This document shows positions 1 through 4,925 of a stretch of 5,776 nt of DNA, one piece after another. The stretch comes from an uncultured bacterium (GTDB taxonomy: Bacteria; Planctomycetota; DG-23; SLPQ01): the NCBI GenBank assembly GCA_937863625.1, contig CALMGO010000391.1, positions 1 through 5,776 on the forward strand, written 5' to 3'. Numbering within the stretch: position 1 is the first letter of the stretch; each line of letters opens with the position of its first letter. The position numbers and the translations under genes are program-made. The notes under the pieces are model-generated. The model searched no databases, was not told where the DNA came from, and saw only the letters and a list, made by a program, of their open reading frames with translations.

Positions 1-601
1 GAAGGGACGACGAGTCCCACGGCATGTCGGGATGGTCCCATGAGAGATACGCGAGGCGAGAACCGTCAGGCGAGATGCGAGGTGTGGAAAAGAAGTCATG
101 CCCCTCTGCAAGGATCTCAGGTGAACCGCCTGTCAGAGGAAGGGCGCTTATCGTATTTTCGGGGTAGGGGCCGGGGATGGTATGGTCTTCGCACACGGTG
201 ATGAGGCGGCTATGGGCGCGGTCGACGACAAAATCTGCAAAGCGGATGTCTGCGGCGGGGGAGAGTGGTTCGGGAGCGTTGCCGGCACACACGCGGTAGA
301 GCCGCTGGTCGGCGAAATTGGTGAAGTAGACTGTGTCGTCGTCGATAAGGACCGCGCCGCCTCCGTACTCATGGACGCGGGTACGCGCATTCAAGGGCGC
401 CGGGGTGACATCGCATGTTTTCCCGTCGGGAGAACGCTTTACTACGACGTACCGACCGGCCTCCTTTGGGCGCATTTCGAGCCAGTAGATGTCATTGCCG
501 CTAATGACCGGCTCAGAGAGACCCACGGAGCCTGCGACGATGAGGTCGGAGGTAATGGGGGACTTCCAACTTCCGTATGGGGCTCGGAGTTTCCCGGACA
601 T
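1..601 (-). CDS. S9 family peptidase (prolyl oligopeptidase / acylaminoacyl-peptidase type), N-terminal part
   Basis: This frame is open from an ATG at 601 to the window edge and gives 200 residues. The protein runs off the left end, so its C-terminus is missing. It resembles the N-terminal beta-propeller of cytoplasmic dipeptidyl-aminopeptidase / acylaminoacyl-peptidase proteins. Visible landmarks are TRVHEYGGGA at residues 74-83, VYFTNFADQRLYRV at 91-104 and RISPDGSRLAYLSWDHPDMPW at 175-195, the last a hallmark of this family. Family members are usually over 600 residues, with a C-terminal alpha/beta-hydrolase domain carrying Ser-Asp-His. None of that domain is in the window, so activity cannot be judged. 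There is no signal peptide. The start is supported by an AAAGGA ribosome site (608-613) six bases upstream and by a candidate promoter in the preceding 156 bp gap. The likely role is cleavage of short peptides or N-terminally blocked peptides; the exact specificity is unknown. Confidence 0.88.
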   Translation of the reverse strand, partial: MSGKLRAPYGSWKSPITSDLIVAGSVGLSEPVISGNDIYWLEMRPKEAGRYVVVKRSPDGKTCDVTPAPLNARTRVHEYGGGAVLIDDDTVYFTNFADQRLYRVCAGNAPEPLSPAADIRFADFVVDRAHSRLITVCEDHTIPGPYPENTISALPLTGGSPEILAEGHDFFSTPRISPDGSRLAYLSWDHPDMPWDSSSL

Positions 602-642
602 TGCGAATCCTTTCTGTGCAGAAGTACGGGCCAGAGACAGGC

Positions 643-670
643 ATTATTCAAGAACGAACCGCACATGCAA
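643..670 (-). promoter_or_regulatory. Candidate sigma70-type promoter for the S9 peptidase gene
   Basis: On the minus strand, AATAAT (643-648) matches the -10 consensus at five of six bases. It lies 16 bp after TTGCAT (665-670), a poor -35 with three of six matches. Transcription would begin near 636, about 35 bases before the ATG. The gap 602-757 holds nothing else convincing. The -10 is good but the -35 is weak, so the gene may instead be read through from the flavoprotein pair. Confidence 0.35.
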
Positions 671-757
671 GGATGTGGAGAAAGACGCCCACAATGATAT
701 CTTTGCAGCGATGGCAGCGGGCGCTGCTTGGACGCGGCCGCCGGCGCGGACTGGAAA

Positions 758-1447
758 TCAGGGATGCTGTTCGTCGTAGGGACGGGCGCGAAGGTACTTG
801 TGTGACTTATTGGCGAGGGCGCGGAGTCTCCACCCGAGGGAGCCGACGAAAGTGTAGAGCCATGCGGGCACGGGCGGCTTGGAGAGAAGTGTGAGGGCCT
901 TTCTCGGGACGTTGCCACCGTCGGCGAGAGACTTGGCCGTGAGGTCGAGTGCCGCCCGGATGTTACTGAACATGCCTCCGGCGCGGTCGAGAGGTCTGCC
1001 GCGGATGGCAGCGCCCCCGCCGATGGGGAGGCCCCCCGCCCACGTGAAGGCGGCCTTGCGCGCGAAGCTGCGGCAGATCTCGATGGCGACATGGGAATGC
1101 TGCGGCTCGGGAAAGCCCGAGTTGCACACGGCGAGAAAGAGAGGCTTTTTGAGAGGAGGCTCCATGCAACGGCGCGCGGCGATGATGTCGAGCCCCTGGA
1201 TGAGGCCGGCCGGCAGGCAATCGACATAAAGCGGGAACGAGACTATGAGTATGTCGGCCGAGCAGGCGGCGACCAGAAGTGAATCGATGGCGGGCTGAGA
1301 ACGAAGGCTCTGATGGACGAAGAATTCGGTCGTGTCAATCCCACAGGTCTTGAGACGTGAGGCGAGATAGGCGCCGATGGAAAGAGAATTGCTTTGCGAG
1401 CCCTTGGGTGAGCCGATAAGGAGAGCCGCCTTTGCATGCGCCGTCAT
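758..1447 (-). CDS. Flavodoxin-fold NAD(P)H-dependent FMN oxidoreductase-like protein (229 aa)
   Basis: This is a predicted soluble flavoprotein of the flavodoxin / NADPH-dependent FMN reductase superfamily. The N-terminal strand is followed by an FMN-phosphate loop, GSPKGSQSNSLSIG at residues 12-25. A second flavin-contacting segment, FPLYVDCLPAGLIQGLD at 71-87, is typical of the group. The C-terminal third (about 150-229) is rich in basic and aromatic residues and I recognise no domain there. It lacks the four-cysteine cluster of its upstream neighbour, so it probably binds flavin only. Its ATG overlaps the neighbour's TGA by 4 bp (ATGA at 1444-1447), with AGGGGG at 1454-1459 six bases upstream as ribosome site. 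This indicates translational coupling and perhaps a functional partnership. The substrate is unknown; quinone, flavin or metal-ion reduction are all possible for the family. Confidence 0.82.
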   Translation of the reverse strand: MTAHAKAALLIGSPKGSQSNSLSIGAYLASRLKTCGIDTTEFFVHQSLRSQPAIDSLLVAACSADILIVSFPLYVDCLPAGLIQGLDIIAARRCMEPPLKKPLFLAVCNSGFPEPQHSHVAIEICRSFARKAAFTWAGGLPIGGGAAIRGRPLDRAGGMFSNIRAALDLTAKSLADGGNVPRKALTLLSKPPVPAWLYTFVGSLGWRLRALANKSHKYLRARPYDEQHP

Positions 1448-2019
1448 GAGATGCCCCCTGCCTTCTTAAGGAAGGAATGGACCTCGGACGTGACGGCGGT
1501 GGCGGCGGAGTGCGCGTCGAGGACCACGCTGGCGTACGATGGACAGTCGAAATTGACGGCGTTTCGACCGGCAAGACGGTGAAAGATCTCCACATCGAGT
1601 TGGTCGGGCTCAACGAGGATGCCGACTGCAAGGATAGAAGGGTATTTGTCATAGCGGGGCTGGTGGTGGACCTCGCGATTTACCTTGTGGAACAAAGGCG
1701 AAATGAGCGGAATCATCCTGTCGAGAGCCTTCTTAAGTTCGTAGGAATATCCACCGTAAGTGATCTCGCACAGGAAGACAACGAGGTCGCTTGAAATAAA
1801 CCGTCCGGCGATGTCTCGGGCGTCGTCATCGATGACGCACATGCCGGGGGTCTTTGTCCAGCAGCTGTAACAGCCGACACATGGCGCAATATGGTGGTCG
1901 CGCAGGCGAAAGACTGATGTCGGGCAGTCGGCGGATTGGAACGTGGAGCAGATGGCGCATGAGACTGCGTCGAGGCCGGAGTTTTCTTTCGCGATGCCGT
2001 TAAGCACGAGAACGTTCAC
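1444..2019 (-). CDS. Flavodoxin-family protein with CX2CX2CX7C cluster, iron-sulfur-flavoprotein-like (191 aa)
   Basis: This protein has the flavodoxin-like fold. A first beta strand (MNVLVLNGIA) leads into a flavin-phosphate loop at about residues 7-18, and a likely second flavin loop, CEITYGGYSYELKKALDR, lies at 84-101. Between them sits PCVGCYSCWTKTPGMCVIDDD (46-66), with cysteines at 47, 50, 53 and 61 in CX2CX2CX7C spacing. In iron-sulfur flavoproteins a compact cluster of this type binds 4Fe-4S, so an electron-transfer role in the cytoplasm is plausible. Many flavodoxin-family oxidoreductases carry the same motif without proven iron-sulfur content, so the cluster is inferred. The start is a GTG with GAGGAA (2025-2030) five bases upstream. 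No in-frame ATG would keep the first strand. It is the first gene of a two-gene unit with the flavoprotein ending at 758. Confidence 0.83.
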   Translation of the reverse strand: MNVLVLNGIAKENSGLDAVSCAICSTFQSADCPTSVFRLRDHHIAPCVGCYSCWTKTPGMCVIDDDARDIAGRFISSDLVVFLCEITYGGYSYELKKALDRMIPLISPLFHKVNREVHHQPRYDKYPSILAVGILVEPDQLDVEIFHRLAGRNAVNFDCPSYASVVLDAHSAATAVTSEVHSFLKKAGGIS

Positions 2020-2024
2020 GGCGC

Positions 2025-2030
2025 TTCCTC
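2025..2030 (-). promoter_or_regulatory. Ribosome binding site supporting the GTG start at 2019
   Basis: GAGGAA on the minus strand ends five bases before the GTG at 2017-2019. It fixes the non-ATG start of the cysteine-cluster flavoprotein and keeps the complete first beta strand in the product. Confidence 0.65.
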
Positions 2031-2043
2031 AAGGGGCAGCAGG

Positions 2044-2110
2044 GCCGACTAAAGGATAGCAGGCCGATTAGAACAATACAAGCGCTTTAGGCGGGCGGGA
2101 GGAGCCGACT
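2044..2110 (-). repeat. Three copies of a GCCGA(C/T)T motif around the flavoprotein promoter
   Basis: Written on the plus strand, GCCGACT occurs at 2044-2050, GCCGATT at 2063-2069 and GCCGACT at 2104-2110. The first two sit in a longer imperfect direct repeat, with start-to-start spacing of 19 bp, about two helical turns. Copy one covers the predicted transcription start, copy two lies in the promoter spacer, and copy three is upstream of the -35. They could be operator sites, but 7-mers of this composition can recur by chance in GC-rich DNA. Confidence 0.25.
2053..2081 (-). promoter_or_regulatory. Candidate extended -10 promoter for the flavoprotein pair
   Basis: On the minus strand, TTGTAT (2076-2081) and TATCCT (2053-2058) are separated by exactly 17 bp. 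The -10 is preceded by TGC, forming an extended -10 (TGCTATCCT) that could offset the weak -35. Transcription would start near 2046, about 27 bases before the GTG. The upstream gap to the GNAT stop shows no clear terminator, so read-through from the apbE operon is also possible. Confidence 0.4.
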
Positions 2111-2139
2111 GCGTGCGAGCGCCGGACTTGCCATGCGGG

Positions 2140-2628
2140 TCAGAGAGTCTGGAAGAAATGGACCGTGCGGGCGACCTCGCGAAATCCTTCAGAGGGGTAG
2201 AGGTGGCAGCCGCGCTCGTTATGGGCGAGGGTGTCGATACGTGCGATTTTCATCCCGTCGGCGCGCATGCGGTCAAGCGAGGCGCGTATCATGAGCCGTC
2301 CGAGGCCCCTGTTTTGAAAAGGCGCGGCGACGCCGAGGTGGCCGAGGGTGCCGGTGGCGTACTTGGCGTCGTATATGAGTGTCGCGAAGGCGGCGATCGC
2401 GCCGGATACCTCGCCGACGAGGATAACAGAGCTTCGGTTCATCTCGGCGAGGACCTGGTCGGCTTTGTGGTCGGTCCAGGGATGGCCGTTGATGTCACCG
2501 ATGATATCGCACATTCTTTTCGCGACGGAGACGTCCTGCCAGACCGACAACGTGATGTCTACGATAAGGGCTTCTTCCCCCGGGCGCATCTGCCGGATGG
2601 TGAAATCGACTGGGACTTCGGCGGTCAC
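2140..2628 (-). CDS. GNAT family N-acetyltransferase (162 aa)
   Basis: This is a single-domain acetyl-CoA-dependent acyltransferase of usual GNAT length. It opens with the typical FTIRQMRPGE strand (residues 9-18). Motif A, the CoA-pyrophosphate loop, is LGHLGVAAPFQNRGLGRLMI at 95-114, with Q105-N-R-G-L-G matching the Q/RxxGxG/A signature. The C-terminal motif B region HNERGCHLYPSEGF (136-149) has the usual N, LY and GF positions, with Tyr144 a candidate general acid. The acceptor substrate cannot be read from sequence. The start is a GTG overlapping the apbE stop codon (GTGA at 2625-2628), with AAGGAA at 2637-2642 eight bases upstream. It is therefore the last gene of the STN-repeat / apbE / GNAT operon. 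The protein has no signal peptide and should be cytoplasmic, unlike the two products before it. Confidence 0.9.
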   Translation of the reverse strand: MTAEVPVDFTIRQMRPGEEALIVDITLSVWQDVSVAKRMCDIIGDINGHPWTDHKADQVLAEMNRSSVILVGEVSGAIAAFATLIYDAKYATGTLGHLGVAAPFQNRGLGRLMIRASLDRMRADGMKIARIDTLAHNERGCHLYPSEGFREVARTVHFFQTL

Positions 2629-3683
2629 TTTGAAGGTTCCTTGATATATGGGGCCATGCCCGCTGACTGGAAGGGGACGAGGTCATCTCCCTCGACGAAG
2701 AACATGAGAAACTCAATACCGGCCTTTGCCGCCGCGTCCGCACCATCGCGGCCGAGCACGCTCAAGGCGGTGGCCCATGCATCGGCGTCGCCTGCGTCTG
2801 ACGCGACAACGGTGACCGAAGCAGGGGTCTTGGCGCCTTCGAGGGCCCAGCCCGTACGGGGGTCGATGATATGGCTGTAGTGTTTGCCTGCGATTTCGTA
2901 GAACTGTTCGTAGTTTCCGCTGGTGACGACGGCGCACGAGGAGACGTTGAGAGTGACTGCTACTGCGGTTTCGTCGCGCGGGTCGGCGACGCCGACGCGG
3001 AAGGGCGAGCCGTCGGGGTTGGAGCCTATGAAGCGTATGTCCCCGCCGCCGTTAACAAAGCCGGAGGTGACGCCGCGATCCTTCATCGCCTTGGCTGCCT
3101 TCTCCATGATGAATCCCTTGGCTACTGCGGCGAGGTCGATCTGCACTCGGCTGCCCGGAGAGATCATTACCGAACTGAAACCGGGAAGAGGACTTATGAA
3201 TTTGTATGAAACGCGCTCGCGGGCCGCTTCGATATCGCGTGCCGAAGGGAGAGCGCCGGATTGTCCGGCCTTCTTCCAAAGGGCGACAAGAGGGCCGACG
3301 GTGATATCAAATGCGCCGGAGGTCTCGCGGGAGACCCTGGTGGCGAGAAGCAGGCACTCGTGCGTTTCGCGGGCGACGGAGAAATTGAGGCCCGTGGATT
3401 TGCCGTTAAGGCGGGAGATATCGCTATTGGGGTCGAATGCGCTGAGAAGTCTTTCGAGGCGGCTGGTAGTTTCCAATGCGTCGTCAATAGCAGCGGTTGC
3501 GAGCGCTTCATCATCTGACCACGCCGTGGCGGTGACGAAGGTGCCCATGGCGGAGACGGTTTTCTCATAACGGACGGCGCGTTTGTAGCGCGTGGCGTTC
3601 CAGTAGAGAAACGCGGCGATAACCGCAGCGGCGACAAAAAGCGCCGCGATTCGCAGGCGGTCCTTTGGCGGGCTTGCCGTCAT
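2625..3683 (-). CDS. apbE: FAD:protein FMN transferase, ApbE family, membrane-anchored (352 aa)
   Basis: ApbE enzymes use FAD and Mg2+ to attach FMN covalently to a Thr/Ser of target proteins, normally outside the cytoplasm. A short basic N-terminus is followed by a hydrophobic segment at about residues 11-28. There is no lipobox cysteine, so this copy is probably a signal-anchored protein rather than the common lipoprotein. Family landmarks appear in order: SAMGTFVTATAW (44-55), GAFDITVGPLVALWK (123-137), DLAAVAKGF (183-191), NGGGDI (211-216), TSGNYEQFYE (254-263), HIIDPRTG (271-278) and DAWATALSVLG (301-311). Asp301 and Thr305 have the D-x3-T spacing of the metal ligands. The total length is normal and nothing essential seems missing. 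Its ATG overlaps the stop of the STN-repeat gene (ATGA at 3680-3683) with no clear ribosome site of its own, so translation probably depends on coupling. No typical flavinylation target is visible in the window. Confidence 0.95.
   Translation of the reverse strand: MTASPPKDRLRIAALFVAAAVIAAFLYWNATRYKRAVRYEKTVSAMGTFVTATAWSDDEALATAAIDDALETTSRLERLLSAFDPNSDISRLNGKSTGLNFSVARETHECLLLATRVSRETSGAFDITVGPLVALWKKAGQSGALPSARDIEAARERVSYKFISPLPGFSSVMISPGSRVQIDLAAVAKGFIMEKAAKAMKDRGVTSGFVNGGGDIRFIGSNPDGSPFRVGVADPRDETAVAVTLNVSSCAVVTSGNYEQFYEIAGKHYSHIIDPRTGWALEGAKTPASVTVVASDAGDADAWATALSVLGRDGADAAAKAGIEFLMFFVEGDDLVPFQSAGMAPYIKEPSK
2637..2642 (-). promoter_or_regulatory. Ribosome binding site for the GTG-initiated GNAT gene
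   Basis: AAGGAA on the minus strand lies inside the end of apbE, eight bases before the GTG at 2626-2628. With the 4 bp overlap it supports the GTG as start and points to coupled translation. Confidence 0.5.
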
Positions 3684-4786
3684 TTTGACATTTGCGAGTC
3701 AGTGACGGCGACGTCTGGCAGCTGAGTTGTCGCCTCGTCAGCCGGCGTTTTGACTTTGGACGGCTCCGCTGGCGTCATATCAATGACCTTGGGAGCGGCC
3801 GGCAAAGTAGCCGGGGGCGCCGGGGAGGGCTTTATCATAGAGACGACTATGGTGTCGCCCTCGGGGATTATGACGCTATTCAGGCCGGTCTTGGAGAGGA
3901 TAGCCTGAAGCGCGGCAGAGAGGGCCATGTCAGAGCCGGACAGGGTGACTTTGGGCAGGGGTGTGGAGGCACCTCTCAAGATGATCTTCACGTTCGCCTT
4001 GATTGCCAGTGACGAGAGGGCTTCATCAAGAGGCGTATCGACGAATGCGAAGGTAATCAGGTCGTGGGCGCGGCCGTAACTGGAGAGGTCAAAGCCGGCG
4101 GCGCGGCGGATGCGGACGTCTTCCGCGGTGGAGATGTAGACGGCCTGGTCGAGGACGATGAAATCGACGCCTGCCTTACGGGTGATCCAACTGAGGACAT
4201 TTTCGGCGGTCATCTTGGAGACCAATAGCGTGACGGGCGCCTTGGCATCGACGGCCGGGGAGACGATAATGTTGACCTTGAGGAGTATGGCGAGAGAGTC
4301 GCGGCATTCCGCAAGGGATTTCTGGGCGAAGGAGATGCTGATTTTTTGAGCGAGGGCCTCCTGCATGGCGGGGAGCCAGGTCTTGGCGGCGAGAACGCGT
4401 GTGTTGGCATTGCGGGTTTCAATCTGCCTGCGTGCCACGTCGCTGAGGCGCTGGTAGCTTGTGACGAAGACGGCTTCGTCTTGTATGCACCATTCAAGCG
4501 AGGCAAGACGCGTAATCCAGGTGAGGGCGTTCGTGATGGAGATATCCTTGGCGGAGAACGTGATCTTGGCTGTCGGATCGACCGTAGGCGGAGCGTCGAG
4601 TATGATATTGATGTCGGCGTTCTGGGAAACGATGCGGAAGGCATCGGCGACGGCGATATTCTTAAACTCGAAAGAGTCCTGTTTTTGCAGGCCTGCGTCA
4701 AGGTCGCTGCGCCATTGCTGCGCAGAAGCAGGAACGACGGCCAGGCAGATAAGCAGCAGGGTGATTGCCAGGGTGCACAATTTCAT
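3680..4786 (-). CDS. Secreted protein with three tandem STN-like (secretin/TonB short N-terminal) repeats (368 aa)
   Basis: A signal peptide covers residues 1-22 (MKLCTLAITL..., ending ASA before QQW). The cysteine in it does not fit a lipobox. Three related units follow, at about 38-110, 150-220 and 243-316. Each has the pattern F-x-strand, helix, N-I-I-(L/V) strand, T(L/F) strand, helix with W-I-T-R or a similar segment, and a final strand such as AVFVTS, AVYIST or TIVVS. This is the STN-type alpha/beta fold found at the periplasmic ends of secretins and TonB-dependent transducers. No secretin beta-barrel or TonB receptor domain follows; the protein ends in a Pro/Ala/Thr-rich, probably disordered tail (319-368). 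I infer a periplasmic scaffold or binding role. An in-frame ATG at 4831 was rejected because it overlaps the promoter -10, whereas the ATG at 4786 has AAGGAG six bases upstream and begins the signal peptide. This is the first gene of the operon with apbE and the GNAT gene. Confidence 0.78.
   Translation of the reverse strand: MKLCTLAITLLLICLAVVPASAQQWRSDLDAGLQKQDSFEFKNIAVADAFRIVSQNADINIILDAPPTVDPTAKITFSAKDISITNALTWITRLASLEWCIQDEAVFVTSYQRLSDVARRQIETRNANTRVLAAKTWLPAMQEALAQKISISFAQKSLAECRDSLAILLKVNIIVSPAVDAKAPVTLLVSKMTAENVLSWITRKAGVDFIVLDQAVYISTAEDVRIRRAAGFDLSSYGRAHDLITFAFVDTPLDEALSSLAIKANVKIILRGASTPLPKVTLSGSDMALSAALQAILSKTGLNSVIIPEGDTIVVSMIKPSPAPPATLPAAPKVIDMTPAEPSKVKTPADEATTQLPDVAVTDSQMSK
3839..4675 (-). 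repeat. Three divergent STN-like protein repeats within the secreted protein
   Basis: The units are encoded at about 4457-4675, 4127-4339 and 3839-4060. Units one and two are clearly related to each other (SITNALTWITRLAS versus TAENVLSWITRKAG, then DEAVFVTS versus DQAVYIST). Unit three keeps the strand-helix order but not the WITR segment. A charged, Arg-rich linker of about 40 residues separates units one and two, and a shorter one separates two and three. The similarity is at protein level; the DNA copies are diverged, so the duplication is old. Confidence 0.65.
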
Positions 4787-4792
4787 CGCAAT

Positions 4793-4798
4793 CTCCTT
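4793..4798 (-). promoter_or_regulatory. Ribosome binding site that decides the start of the STN-repeat gene
   Basis: AAGGAG on the minus strand lies six bases before the ATG at 4784-4786. It selects this ATG over the upstream in-frame ATG at 4829-4831, which lies within the promoter. Confidence 0.8.
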
Positions 4799-4829
4799 CG
4801 CAAACAGGTTGGTGACGGTAATGGAACCC

Positions 4830-4858
4830 ATTATCGGACAGACTGGAGGTTATTTCAA
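4830..4858 (-). promoter_or_regulatory. Strong sigma70-type promoter of the STN-repeat / apbE / GNAT operon
   Basis: On the minus strand TTGAAA (4853-4858) and GATAAT (4830-4835) each match consensus at five of six bases, with the ideal 17 bp spacer. The predicted transcript start is near 4823, leaving a leader of about 37 bases that contains the AAGGAG ribosome site. The position, just after the URO-D gene stop at 4926, makes the operon an independent unit. I see no operator or riboswitch in the gap. Confidence 0.72.
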
Positions 4859-4925
4859 CGGAAAAGAGAAGTGAAAACAACGGCACGGGCGACAAGCTCA
4901 TAAGAGGGACCGTAGACGCGACTTG

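Noticed and set aside
182..697. Plus-strand frame of 171 codons
   Set aside because: It is antisense to the S9 peptidase reading frame, which has unmistakable family motifs.
714..727. Hairpin GCAGC-4 nt-GCTGC after the second flavoprotein gene, considered as terminator
   Set aside because: The stem is 5 bp and no T-run follows it on the minus strand, so termination is not supported.
442..1227. Minus-strand frame of 261 codons overlapping the flavoprotein and the S9 gene start
   Set aside because: It is Ser/Pro/Arg-rich in the manner of a shifted frame and conflicts with two genes having family motifs.
2113..2880. Plus-strand frame of 255 codons opposite the GNAT gene and the end of apbE
   Set aside because: It is antisense to two genes with clear family motifs, has no recognisable domain and no convincing ribosome site. 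Long antisense frames are common in GC-rich DNA.
2923..3570. Plus-strand frame of 215 codons opposite apbE
   Set aside because: It is antisense to a well-supported ApbE and its composition is that of a shadow frame, with no domain.
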